32,666 nucleotides of DNA from RGIG4097 sp937885645 (GCA_937885645.1 CALABJ010000001.1:1-32666), one strand, 5' to 3'. Counted from the stretch's first letter, positions 22,282 to 29,992 are shown. The notes: generated by a model not told the origin, from the letters alone. A program made the numbers and translations.

Positions 22282-22905
22282 ATGGCGAAATATACAGGAC
22301 CCAGCTGCCGTCTTTGCAGACGCGAAGGCTGCAAGCTTTATTTGAAAGGCGAAAAATGCAATTCCGACAAGTGCACACTCCTCACAAAGTTCGCACCTCC
22401 CGGACAACACGGCAAGAGCAGAAAGAAAGCATCAGGCTATTCAGTCCAACTCCGTGAAAAGCAAAAGGCAAAGAGAATCTACGGCGTAAGCGAAAAGCAA
22501 TTCCTCAAGTACTACACCAAAGCAACCGAAATGCGTGGTGTCACCGGTGAAAACATGCTCGTCCTTATCGAACGCAGATTGGACAACGTTGTGTACCGTC
22601 TCGGTCTTGGCGCATCTAGAGCAATGGCACGCCAAATCGTCAACCACGGCCACATCACCGTCAATGGCAAAACAGTCGATATTCCTTCATACCTTGTGAA
22701 GGCAGGCGACGTTATCGCAGTCAAGGAGAATAAGAAAGACATGACACTTTGGCAAGAAGCCAAAGGCGTGAAGAACCTCAGCCTCGTCAAGTGGCTCGAA
22801 TGGGACAACGAAAACCTCACAGGTAAGGTCCTCGCACTCCCCGAAAGAGCAGACATCGACGCAGACATCAAGGAACATCTCATCGTCGAATTGTATTCTA
22901 AATAA
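22282..22905 (+). CDS. rpsD: 30S ribosomal protein S4 (uS4, zinc form)
   Basis: 207 residues. Cys9, Cys12, Cys26 and Cys31 near the N-terminus match the zinc-binding pattern of the Thermus-type S4. The central S4 RNA-binding domain is intact (ERRLDNVVYRLGLGASRAMARQIVNHGHI). S4 nucleates 30S assembly. Its location inside the alpha segment, between rpsK and rpoA, differs from Bacillus, where rpsD is a separate transcription unit. It is therefore the natural candidate to regulate the rpsM leader. Confidence 0.98.
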   Translation: MAKYTGPSCRLCRREGCKLYLKGEKCNSDKCTLLTKFAPPGQHGKSRKKASGYSVQLREKQKAKRIYGVSEKQFLKYYTKATEMRGVTGENMLVLIERRLDNVVYRLGLGASRAMARQIVNHGHITVNGKTVDIPSYLVKAGDVIAVKENKKDMTLWQEAKGVKNLSLVKWLEWDNENLTGKVLALPERADIDADIKEHLIVELYSK

Positions 22906-22922
22906 GCTTGGAGGATTTGAAT

Positions 22923-23873
22923 ATGATGGAAATCAAGAAACCCAAGATAACCCTCGAGGAAACCAAAAGCGGAAACTATGCCAAGTTCGTCGTCGAACCT
23001 TTGGAAAGAGGCTTTGGTATCACCCTCGGAAATTGCTTGAGAAGAATACTCCTCTCCGCACTCCCCGGTGCCGCAGCAGTTGGCATCCAAATCGACGGAG
23101 TGGACCACGAGTTTTCAACCATCAAAGGCGTCAAGGAAGAAGTGACCGAAATTATCCTCAACATCAAGACTGTTCGTTTCAAGGTTGATGTGCCCACCGA
23201 CACAAAGACCGCAGTCCATCTCTATGCAGACGAAGTCGGCACAGTGAGGGCAGGCGACATTGATTTGCCCACAGGCATCTCAGTGCTCAACCCTGATCAA
23301 ACAATCTGCACCCTTGATGAAGGTGGCAAACTGGATATGACCATCTACGTTGGCGAAGGCAGAGGCTACGTCCCCGCAGATCGCAACAAGGACGCTTATA
23401 TGCCCATCGGTTATATCCCCGTGGACAGCATCTTCACCCCCGTCGTCAAAGTCAACTACGCAGTGGAAAGCACCCGTGTTGAACAAAGCATCGACTTTGA
23501 CAAGCTCACCCTCGAAGTGACAACAGACGGCACAACTTCCGCAAAGGAAATCGCATCACTTGCATCAAAAGTTATGCATGAACACCTCAACCTCTTCATC
23601 GACTTGGTTGACGGCATGCGTGACAACACGTTCATCAAAGCAGACGGCGAAGACGAAAGCCAAAAGACTCTTGAGATGTCAATCGAAGATCTTGACCTTT
23701 CAGTCCGTTCATACAACTGCTTGAAGCGTGCAAATATTCACACCGTCGGTGATCTTACACATCGTACAGAAGACGATATGCTCAAAGTAAGAAATCTCGG
23801 CAGAAAATCTCTTGAAGAAGTCCAAAAGAAGCTTGAAGATCTCGGTCTCAGCTTGAAGGCACAAGAGGACTAG
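22923..23873 (+). CDS. rpoA: RNA polymerase alpha subunit
   Basis: 316 residues from the ATG at 22923, eight bases after GGAGG; a TTG start at 22908 would overlap the ribosome site, and an ATG at 22926 is a possible alternative. The N-terminal dimerisation domain shows FVVEPLERGFGITLGNCLRRILLSALPG-type sequence. The C-terminal DNA-binding domain (from ~residue 250) has LSVRSYNCLKRANIHTVGDL including the conserved Arg that contacts UP elements, and NLGRKSLEEV. The A/T-rich stretch before the S10 promoter is consistent with alpha-CTD contact. Confidence 0.98.
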   Translation: MMEIKKPKITLEETKSGNYAKFVVEPLERGFGITLGNCLRRILLSALPGAAAVGIQIDGVDHEFSTIKGVKEEVTEIILNIKTVRFKVDVPTDTKTAVHLYADEVGTVRAGDIDLPTGISVLNPDQTICTLDEGGKLDMTIYVGEGRGYVPADRNKDAYMPIGYIPVDSIFTPVVKVNYAVESTRVEQSIDFDKLTLEVTTDGTTSAKEIASLASKVMHEHLNLFIDLVDGMRDNTFIKADGEDESQKTLEMSIEDLDLSVRSYNCLKRANIHTVGDLTHRTEDDMLKVRNLGRKSLEEVQKKLEDLGLSLKAQED

Positions 23874-23883
23874 GAGGAACACA

Positions 23884-24387
23884 ATGCGCAAATTAGGTAG
23901 ACCTACAGATCAAAGAATGGCAATGCTCCGCAACCAAGTTTCTGAACTTCTCTGGTACGGCCAACTTGAAACAACTCTCGACCGTGCAAAGGAAGTGAGA
24001 GCACTTGCTGAAAAGTATATCACCCTTGCAATCCGCACCTATCAAGACGACGTCAAAGTGACCAAAACAGTCACCGACGCAAAGGGCAACAAAGTGGCAA
24101 AAGAATTCACCAACGACGGCCCCAAGAAGCTTGCAGCACGCCGTAGACTTATGGCAGAACTTCGTGACCTTCAACTTCAACGCGAAGCAAAGGAAAGCAA
24201 GACAGCATACCTTGCACGTATCAAGGATGCAAAGCACCCTCTCATCGAAAAGATTTTCAGAGAGTATGCACCCAAATATGACGCACGCGCAACCGAACTC
24301 GGTCAAGGTGGCGGCTACACCCGTATTTTGAAGCTGGACCTTCGCCGTGGTGACGCAGCACAACGCGTTCTCGTCAAACTCATCTAA
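23884..24387 (+). CDS. rplQ: 50S ribosomal protein L17 (bL17) with internal insertion
   Basis: 167 residues, against about 115-120 in Bacillus. The N-terminal RKLGRPTDQRMAMLRNQV and C-terminal GGGYTRILKLDLRRGDAAQR match L17. About 47 extra residues fall in the middle (roughly 52-112), with a beta-like stretch VKVTKTVTDAKGNKVAKEF and a charged helix (MAELRDLQLQREAKESK). From memory, similar insertions occur in L17 of several uncultured or Oscillospiraceae-type Clostridia, so this looks lineage-specific rather than an error. Last gene of the cluster. Confidence 0.97.
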   Translation: MRKLGRPTDQRMAMLRNQVSELLWYGQLETTLDRAKEVRALAEKYITLAIRTYQDDVKVTKTVTDAKGNKVAKEFTNDGPKKLAARRRLMAELRDLQLQREAKESKTAYLARIKDAKHPLIEKIFREYAPKYDARATELGQGGGYTRILKLDLRRGDAAQRVLVKLI

Positions 24388-24402
24388 TTGTTGATGATAT
24401 TA

Positions 24403-24432
24403 AAAACACCGACTGCAAAGTCGGTGTTTTAA
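24403..24432 (+). terminator. First terminator after rplQ
   Basis: AAAACACCGACT (24403-24414), loop GCAA, AGTCGGTGTTTT (24419-24430): a 12-pair stem with only a short T-tail. Confidence 0.85.
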
Positions 24433-24435
24433 TTT

Positions 24436-24466
24436 AAAAGCCACTCCTTTGAGTGGCTTTTGTTTT
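24436..24466. terminator. Second, tandem terminator after rplQ
   Basis: AAAAGCCACTC (24436-24446), loop CTTT, GAGTGGCTTTT (24451-24461), followed by GTTTTG. On the minus strand it is followed by TTTTAAATT and can also end the TtcA-like gene. The stem arms are identical to those of the gapA terminator. Confidence 0.88.
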
Positions 24467-24475
24467 GTTGTTTGT

Positions 24476-25237
24476 TTATTCCTTGTCTTCGGGGGAGGGT
24501 TTCACCCAGAGGTTGTTGCGCTCGGGGTGGTAGATTGCGCCCAAAATCCTGTCCTTTGCAAAGGGAATATCCTTGCAGATATGCTTGATGAGGTCCTTTG
24601 CATATTCACGTTGTGAGGTGTGATTCATAGGGCAGGGGTTGTTGACAATTGGCAGACTAAGGCGGTCAACGGCGCATTTCACGTCGTACTCTTGTATGTA
24701 GATGAGAGGGCGGATGAGATGCACTCCCTTTTTGTCCATATATGCCGTAGGTGAGAAGCAGGAGAATCTGCCTTCGTAGAGAAGGGAAAGGAGCATTGTT
24801 TCCGCCACGTCGTCTGCGTTGTGTCCAAGGGCAAGTGTGCCACCGCCAAGGCTGTTGAGAGTGCTATTCAAAGCCCCACGGCGCATTTTGGCGCAAAGTG
24901 AGCAAGGGTTTGATTCATTCCTTGCCTCAAAGATTATTTCGGCTATATCCGTCTTTACAACATGATGAGGCACGTCCATAGACTGACACCATTTGGTGAG
25001 GGCGTCCATTTCATTTCTGTCCATATCTTTCAGCCCCATATCAATGGTGATTGCCTCAAGAGTGAACTTCTCGGGGGAGAAACGCTGATATGCTTTCAGG
25101 GCGGCTAGAAGCAAAACACTATCCTTTCCACCAGAAAGCCCGACGAAGATTTTGTCGCCGTCTTTTATCATTTGATAGTCCTGTATTGCTCTGCGCATTG
25201 CTGAAAGAATTTTTTGCATATCAACATTATAATGCAT
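24476..25237 (-). CDS. TtcA-like tRNA thiolation ATPase
   Basis: 253 residues. The PP-loop SGGKDS is at residues 35-40, and Cys112/Cys115 (CSLC) plus Cys202 (NNPCP) match the three cluster-binding cysteines of TtcA, which makes 2-thiocytidine at tRNA position 32 using a [4Fe-4S] cluster. GHNADDVAETMLLSLLYEGR is also typical. The start at 25237 follows AAGGG and lies just downstream of a good promoter; ATG 25219 is the alternative and matches many homologue starts but lacks a ribosome site. The open frame further upstream overlaps the divergent gene and is rejected. Confidence 0.88.
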   Translation of the reverse strand: MHYNVDMQKILSAMRRAIQDYQMIKDGDKIFVGLSGGKDSVLLLAALKAYQRFSPEKFTLEAITIDMGLKDMDRNEMDALTKWCQSMDVPHHVVKTDIAEIIFEARNESNPCSLCAKMRRGALNSTLNSLGGGTLALGHNADDVAETMLLSLLYEGRFSCFSPTAYMDKKGVHLIRPLIYIQEYDVKCAVDRLSLPIVNNPCPMNHTSQREYAKDLIKHICKDIPFAKDRILGAIYHPERNNLWVKPSPEDKE

Positions 25238-25254
25238 AATAACCCTTTTGCGCA

Positions 25255-25283
25255 AGTATAATAAACCTGCTATTTGTTGACGA
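25255..25283 (-). promoter_or_regulatory. Promoter of the TtcA-like gene
   Basis: Minus strand: TCGTCA (25283-25278), 17-nt spacer, TATACT (25260-25255). It shares its -35 bases with the opposite promoter. Confidence 0.65.
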
Positions 25284-25305
25284 AAATTTGGTTTTGGTCT
25301 ATAAT
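25277..25305 (+). promoter_or_regulatory. Promoter of the small multidrug export gene
   Basis: TTGACG (25277-25282), 17-nt spacer, TATAAT (25300-25305). Transcription starts near 25312, giving a leader of roughly 14 nt with AAGGA. Confidence 0.85.
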
Positions 25306-25325
25306 ACCTCACGCAAGGAAAAACT

Positions 25326-26135
25326 ATGACAGATACAATCATCACATTTTTTAGAGAACTGACAGGCAACGACTATCTCACCCTGTTCATCATATCCATA
25401 ATTCCACTTGTGGAACTTCGTGGTGCAATCATTTTTATGGGTGGTATGGAAGGCATCAACCTCATTGCAGGTATGATGTGTTGTGTCGCGGGCTCTTCTG
25501 TGATGATTATTCCCATCATACTCATCATCCGTCCTCTCATCCGCAAACTGAAAAAGAGCAAACTCTTTTCAAAATTCGGCAAGCGCATGGAAGAGAATTT
25601 GACTGAAAGAGCCCCTGAGATTAGTGGTGAAAACGAAAACGCAATAAAAAAGAAAATGTCCCTGGACTTGAAGAAATTTTGGGGTACGTTCATCTTTGTT
25701 GCAATCCCTCTCCCCATGACGGGCAGTTGGACGGGCAGTGCAATAGGCGGAATCCTTGACTTCAAACTTTGGAAAGCCGCTCTTGCAGTTTTCCTTGGCA
25801 ACATTGTTGCCGCAGGCATACTCACCGTCATAGTGGCATTTGTGCCTCCCAAATATGCAGATTTCGTCCTCTACGGATTCATCATCCTTGCCATCGCCCT
25901 TTGCATAAGTCTGTATTTCAGCAGGGCAGCCAAGAGAGAAAAGAAAGTGGCAAAAGAGAAGGACAAATATGGCAATCGCTCCCTTTACGAACTTGCCAAA
26001 CTTGAACAAGAAGCCAACGAAAACGGCGAAGTCCTCATCAAAAAGGAATACATTGACGACGACGGCAACAAACATATCGTCGTAGGCAACGATGAAACGA
26101 GAAATATAAACGCAGTCTCAAAAGACGAAATATAA
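25326..26135 (+). CDS. Small multidrug export family membrane protein
   Basis: 269 residues, integral membrane protein with about five to six hydrophobic segments. Signature sequences PLVELRGAI (residues ~27-35) and FVAIPLPMTGSWTGSAIGG (~125-143) identify the Sm_multidrug_ex family (COG2426); the name is historical and the transported substrate is not established. A charged cytosolic loop lies at ~75-115. The last ~65 residues form a hydrophilic, Lys/Glu-rich tail beyond the usual core, ending DKYGNRSLYELAKLEQEAN and an acidic segment. It is a single gene between its own promoter and the terminator at 26139. Confidence 0.88.
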   Translation: MTDTIITFFRELTGNDYLTLFIISIIPLVELRGAIIFMGGMEGINLIAGMMCCVAGSSVMIIPIILIIRPLIRKLKKSKLFSKFGKRMEENLTERAPEISGENENAIKKKMSLDLKKFWGTFIFVAIPLPMTGSWTGSAIGGILDFKLWKAALAVFLGNIVAAGILTVIVAFVPPKYADFVLYGFIILAIALCISLYFSRAAKREKKVAKEKDKYGNRSLYELAKLEQEANENGEVLIKKEYIDDDGNKHIVVGNDETRNINAVSKDEI

Positions 26136-26138
26136 TAT

Positions 26139-26162
26139 AAAGCACTCGCGAGAGTGCTTTTT
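26139..26162 (+). terminator. Terminator after the export gene
   Basis: AAAGCACTC (26139-26147), loop GCGA, GAGTGCTTT (26152-26160) and a T-run, ending only eight bases before the next start codon. Confidence 0.85.
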
Positions 26163-26169
26163 GTCATCT

Positions 26170-26829
26170 ATGAGCATTTGGACTAAACTGGCAATCACAC
26201 TGACCCTTTCCGCCATATCCGTGGTGTTGTTTTTGTATTACAGAAATATCAGCAGAAAACGCTGTATGTGGGCAATGCTGTTGTCCACAATAGGTGACCT
26301 CTTTATGACAAATATTATCGGCATACCCAAGGACTTGGAGTTGATGAGCACGGTCATAGGGGCGGCTTTTTTCGGCGTGGCACATATCCTTTACACCACT
26401 TGCTTCGACAGTATGCGCAAGGAAAAAGATATTCCTATAAAAGGCGTAGGGCTCGTGGTAGGCTTGGTTGCAGTCATCGGCACTTGGGTGGCACTCCTTG
26501 TGGTGATGCTGACAAAGAGCAGTTTCAAGCCTGTTATGTTTCCTCTCATCAGCCTTTATTTGGTGGCAATTGGCGTAAACGTGGTCAACGTCTGCATCTA
26601 TTCCTTTGGCGCAAAGAGGTGGAATTTGCTCAATGCCTTCGGCGTCATCGTATTTTTGGTGTCCGACATTTTGATTTTCCTTGAAATGTTGGCAGAAATC
26701 CCCACAAGGGAATACGTGTGGTACGTTTATCCCTTTGGACAACTGTTTTTGCTCTTGTTCAACACACCCCTTTCAAAGAGAGGAGAGGGATACACCGCCG
26801 TGTACGGCAAATGCGATATGAAGCCCTGA
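26170..26829 (+). CDS. YhhN-family membrane protein (lysoplasmalogenase-like)
   Basis: 219 residues, about seven to eight transmembrane helices. The pattern GDLFM, AAFFGVAHILY, FLVSDILIF and YPFGQLFLLLF follows the conserved polar positions of the YhhN/TMEM86 family, whose animal members hydrolyse the vinyl-ether bond of lysoplasmalogen. Function in bacteria is less clear; many anaerobic Clostridia make plasmalogens, so the activity would make sense. No Shine-Dalgarno is visible before the ATG at 26170, and the start lies directly after a terminator. A TTG at 26161 is less likely. Confidence 0.75.
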   Translation: MSIWTKLAITLTLSAISVVLFLYYRNISRKRCMWAMLLSTIGDLFMTNIIGIPKDLELMSTVIGAAFFGVAHILYTTCFDSMRKEKDIPIKGVGLVVGLVAVIGTWVALLVVMLTKSSFKPVMFPLISLYLVAIGVNVVNVCIYSFGAKRWNLLNAFGVIVFLVSDILIFLEMLAEIPTREYVWYVYPFGQLFLLLFNTPLSKRGEGYTAVYGKCDMKP

Positions 26830-26935
26830 GAGGCGTTTTAAGAAGAGGAGGGAAGAAACCGCACAACTTATCACAAAAACGAGCAAAACCCCGTAAAACC
26901 GCCTTTCACAGCGTCAAGAGGCAGAGTTAAAGCAA

Positions 26936-26958
26936 TGATGTGAACAATGTTCACGTCA
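26936..26958. repeat. Operator-like inverted repeat between convergent genes
   Basis: GTGAACA-A-TGTTCAC (26940-26954) is a perfect 7-1-7 inverted repeat. It extends to TGA.../...TCA with one mismatch per arm (26936-26958). It resembles a repressor site more than a hairpin because the centre is one base. No gene start lies nearby. The surrounding 26830-26984 stretch has no recognisable gene. Confidence 0.55.
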
Positions 26959-26984
26959 AAACGCAAAACAAAATAAAAGTGCAA

Positions 26985-27012
26985 CAAAAAACCCACTCGG
27001 TTAAGTGGGTTT
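26985..27012 (-). terminator. Terminator of fba
   Basis: ACCCACT (26991-26997), six-base loop, AGTGGGT (27004-27010), extended by A/T pairs; the minus-strand product ends in a run of six T. It can also act on plus-strand transcripts from the YhhN gene. Confidence 0.85.
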
Positions 27013-27028
27013 CTTATTTGTTTGATTT

Positions 27029-27958
27029 TTATGCTTTGCCGTTGCAGCCCAGCACGTTGACGATCTTGTGACGGACGATCTTCTTCACTGCTTCTCTTGC
27101 GGGTCCGAGATATTGTCTGGGATCGAAGTGTGAGGGGTTCAGTGCAAAGTGTTCTCTCACGGTTGCGGTCACTGCAAGACGGAGGTCGCTGTCAATGTTG
27201 ATCTTGCAGACTGCCATCTTTGCTGCTTCGCGGAGCATTTCTTCGGGCACGCCTTGTGCACCGGGCATTGCGCCACCATATTGGTTGATGACTTTCACAA
27301 GGTCTTGGGGCACACTTGATGCGCCGTGAAGGACGATGGGGAAGCCGGGGAGACGATTTTCAACTTCTTGGAGAATGTCGAAACGGAGTCTGGGTTGTCC
27401 CTTGAACTTGAATGCACCGTGTGATGTGCCGATTGCGATTGCAAGTGAGTCAACACCGGTCTTTTCGACGAATTCTTGAACTTGGTCGGGGTCTGTATAG
27501 CTTGCGTCTTTTGCATCGACTTTGACGTCGTCTTCAACACCTGCAAGTTTGCCAAGTTCTGCTTCGACCACAACGCCGTGATCGTGTGCATATTCAACAA
27601 CTTGTTTTGTGATTGAGATGTTTTCTGCAAAGGGATGAGCACTTGCGTCGATCATGACTGAGGTGAAACCGCTGTCGATGCAGTCCTTGCAGAGAGCAAA
27701 AGTATCGCCGTGGTCAAGGTGCAAGCAGATAGGGAGACCGCTTGTTTCCACTGCTGCTTCAACCATCTTTGTGAGATAGGTTGTGTTTGCATACTTTCTT
27801 GCGCCGGAAGAGACTTGCAGAATGAGAGGTGCACGTTCTTCAGTTGCGGCTTCGACGATGCCTTGGATGATTTCCATATTGTTGACGTTGAAAGCGCCGA
27901 TTGCATATCCGCCTTCATAGGCTTTTTTGAACATTTCGGTTGATGTTACGAGTGGCAT
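27029..27958 (-). CDS. fba: Fructose-bisphosphate aldolase, class II
   Basis: 309 residues, zinc-dependent cytosolic aldolase that splits fructose 1,6-bisphosphate into two triose phosphates in glycolysis. Catalytic Asp82 and zinc ligand His83 are in HLDHGD; further zinc and phosphate sites appear in EAELGKLAG, IGTSHGAFKF and VLHGASSVP, and the substrate loop in KINIDSDLR. Starts at the ATG at 27958 preceded by GGAGG, with a slightly long spacing of about ten bases. Single-gene unit with its own promoter and terminator. Confidence 0.97.
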   Translation of the reverse strand: MPLVTSTEMFKKAYEGGYAIGAFNVNNMEIIQGIVEAATEERAPLILQVSSGARKYANTTYLTKMVEAAVETSGLPICLHLDHGDTFALCKDCIDSGFTSVMIDASAHPFAENISITKQVVEYAHDHGVVVEAELGKLAGVEDDVKVDAKDASYTDPDQVQEFVEKTGVDSLAIAIGTSHGAFKFKGQPRLRFDILQEVENRLPGFPIVLHGASSVPQDLVKVINQYGGAMPGAQGVPEEMLREAAKMAVCKINIDSDLRLAVTATVREHFALNPSHFDPRQYLGPAREAVKKIVRHKIVNVLGCNGKA

Positions 27959-27994
27959 AACCTGTTGTCCTCCGATATTTTAGTGATTACGGTC

Positions 27995-28023
27995 ATTATA
28001 CAACTTTAAGATTAAAATGTAAA
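27995..28023 (-). promoter_or_regulatory. Promoter of fba
   Basis: Minus strand: TTTACA (28023-28018), 17-nt spacer, TATAAT (28000-27995). Start near 27988; leader about 30 nt. Confidence 0.85.
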
Positions 28024-28036
28024 CAGTTTTTGAAAA

Positions 28037-28049
28037 ATCACTACGTGAT
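28037..28049. repeat. Dyad upstream of the fba promoter
   Basis: ATCAC-TAC-GTGAT, 13 bases upstream of the fba -35 box. On the minus strand it is followed by TTTTTC, so it may equally be a weak terminator for the hypothetical gene that ends at 28088. Confidence 0.4.
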
Positions 28050-28087
28050 AAATGAAAGGTGTTTTTTTGATTGTTGATGAAAGAGCT

Positions 28088-28648
28088 TTACATCACCGAC
28101 AAAGGAATTTGCGCAACCTCATTAAAAGCATCATTGAGCACAAAAACAACATCGAATTTATCTGCACAATTTTTTAGAGAATTATTGTTGAGCGATTTTG
28201 CGGTTAGAAGAACGCGTATATTTGCGTTTATGTCTGCATTTTCAAAAACAATCCAATATTCATTTGGTGGATATGAGTTTTTATTTGGTGGATATGGATA
28301 TAAAGAAGATGGATTTTCTGTGAAATTGTATTGCACGGGTTCTGTGTCCCCAGTAAATTTGATTTCTAAAACAACAGAATAGCAAAGTTTATTCCTCTTA
28401 TTTCTAATCGTGTTAACATAGTTCGCTTGTTTGTATTGAGACAATGAAATCTTTTTGAAAGAAATGGAAAGCTCTTCAATAAAAAGTCCGTCAGATATTG
28501 CGTAAGGGTCACCGCTGTAGGAATAGGTTTTTTCTTGAAATTTATAACTTCGACCAGACGTAAAACACCAAAATAAAGTTGTGGAAATAATAATTGCCAC
28601 AGCCAATATCACGGAAATGGATATAATAATTATTTTGGTTTTTGTCAT
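28088..28648 (-). CDS. Membrane-anchored hypothetical protein
   Basis: 186 residues, not recognised. Residues ~5-27 form a single hydrophobic helix (IIIISISVILAVAIII) preceded by Lys, giving an N-terminal anchor with the rest outside. There is a Cys at residue 28 but no clear lipobox. The exterior part is beta-rich, Asn/Tyr/Ser-rich, with a repeat-like YPYPPNKNSYPPNEYW stretch. Base composition is visibly more A/T-rich than the neighbours, suggesting recent acquisition or a fast-evolving gene. Weak ribosome site (GTGAGA) but a strong promoter. Confidence 0.75.
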   Translation of the reverse strand: MTKTKIIIISISVILAVAIIISTTLFWCFTSGRSYKFQEKTYSYSGDPYAISDGLFIEELSISFKKISLSQYKQANYVNTIRNKRNKLCYSVVLEIKFTGDTEPVQYNFTENPSSLYPYPPNKNSYPPNEYWIVFENADINANIRVLLTAKSLNNNSLKNCADKFDVVFVLNDAFNEVAQIPLSVM

Positions 28649-28679
28649 ACATATATCTCACGGAATTAGTTTCATATAA

Positions 28680-28707
28680 AGTATAACACGAGTTTATAGA
28701 TTGTCAA
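28680..28707 (-). promoter_or_regulatory. Promoter of the membrane-anchored hypothetical gene
   Basis: Minus strand: TTGACA (28707-28702), 16-nt spacer, TATACT (28685-28680); start near 28673, leader about 25 nt. Confidence 0.8.
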
Positions 28708-28777
28708 TGCAGACTATGCCTAGGATTAAGACACACGCGGGTTAAAATTTCCCACCATAATGTGCAATAAAAATAAC

Positions 28778-28806
28778 TTGTTTATTCCGCTATTGTGGGT
28801 TATAAT
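28778..28806 (+). promoter_or_regulatory. Promoter of the M29 aminopeptidase
   Basis: TTGTTT (28778-28783), 17-nt spacer, TATAAT (28801-28806). Leader about 24 nt with TAGGAG. Confidence 0.75.
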
Positions 28807-28836
28807 CAAAGCAATAAACATATTCTAGGAGACACT

Positions 28837-29958
28837 ATGATACACGACGTAAGACAACAAAAACTTGCATCAAACCTTGTCAACTACTCCTGCCAAGTGA
28901 AAAAGGGCGACAGAGTGTGGATTGACGCTCGCGGTTGCGACTGGCAACTTGTGGCACTTATTGTGAAGGAAATTTACAAAAATGGCGGAGAACCCTACGT
29001 CAACATTGACGATTACCGCATCAAACGTGAAATCCTCACCGGTGCAACAGACGAGATGCTTGAATTTTGGGCAAAGCAAGACGCAGACAAGATGTCCAAA
29101 ATGGATTGCTACATTGGCATCCGCGGTGGCAACAACAGTTATGAACTCAGCGACGTCCCCGAAGACAGAATGCAAGCATATGATAGACTTTATTCAATCA
29201 ACGTCCACCACAACATCCGTGTGAAGAAAACCCGTTGGGTTGTCCTCCGCTATCCCACCGAAGGTATGAGCCAACTGGCAGGCATGAGCACAGAGAAGTT
29301 TGAAGACCACTATTTCAACGTATGTTGCCTTGACTACAAGAAGATGGAAGACGCAATGACTCCTCTTGTGGAACTCCTCAACAAGACGGACAAAGTCCGT
29401 GTTGTTGGCCCTGGTGAAACCGACCTTTCCTTCTCAATCAAAGGCATTGGCGGTGTGAAGTGCAGTGGCAGACGCAATATCCCCGACGGAGAAGTCTATA
29501 CAGCCCCCGTCAAGGACTCTGTCAACGGCGTCATCGCATACAACGTGCCCTCAATTGAAAACGGCACCAAGTTTGAAAACGTCCGCCTTGAATTCAAGGA
29601 CGGCAAGATTGTGGACATCAAAGCCAACGACACTGCAAGAGCAACAGCAATCTTCGACACAGACGAAGGGGCAAGATACGTTGGTGAGTTTGCTCTCGGC
29701 GTCAACCCCTACATCACAGACGGCATGGGAGATATCCTCTTTGACGAAAAGATCAGTGGCTCAATCCACTTCACCCCCGGCGCTTGCTACGACTCTGCTT
29801 GGAACGGAAACGTCAGCGCAATTCACTGGGATCTTGTTATGTCACAGACAGAAGCCTACGGCGGCGGAGAAATCTATTTTGACGGCGTGCTTGTGAGAAA
29901 GAACGGCAGATTTGTCCTTCCTGAACTTGAAGGATTGAATCCTGAAAACCTTATGTAA
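28837..29958 (+). CDS. Aminopeptidase, family M29 (PepS/AmpS type)
   Basis: 373 residues, a cytosolic metalloaminopeptidase. The N-terminal LASNLVNYSCQVKKGDRVWI is typical, as are the C-terminal catalytic segments GARYVGEFALGVN, ILFDEKISGSIHFTPG and SAIHWDLVM, which hold the Glu, His and Asp metal ligands of M29. The ATG at 28837 follows AGGAG; the frame upstream to 28795 would cover the promoter -10 and is rejected. Homologues release N-terminal residues from peptides with broad specificity. Single gene with its own promoter. Confidence 0.93.
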   Translation: MIHDVRQQKLASNLVNYSCQVKKGDRVWIDARGCDWQLVALIVKEIYKNGGEPYVNIDDYRIKREILTGATDEMLEFWAKQDADKMSKMDCYIGIRGGNNSYELSDVPEDRMQAYDRLYSINVHHNIRVKKTRWVVLRYPTEGMSQLAGMSTEKFEDHYFNVCCLDYKKMEDAMTPLVELLNKTDKVRVVGPGETDLSFSIKGIGGVKCSGRRNIPDGEVYTAPVKDSVNGVIAYNVPSIENGTKFENVRLEFKDGKIVDIKANDTARATAIFDTDEGARYVGEFALGVNPYITDGMGDILFDEKISGSIHFTPGACYDSAWNGNVSAIHWDLVMSQTEAYGGGEIYFDGVLVRKNGRFVLPELEGLNPENLM

Positions 29959-29992
29959 TAAAAAAATCGCAACTTAATTCAAAACATAATGA

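Noticed and set aside
25226..25254. Alternative minus-strand promoter with TATAAT at 25231-25226
   Set aside because: It would start transcription at or after the likely start codon and has only a weak -35; the promoter at 25255-25283 fits better.
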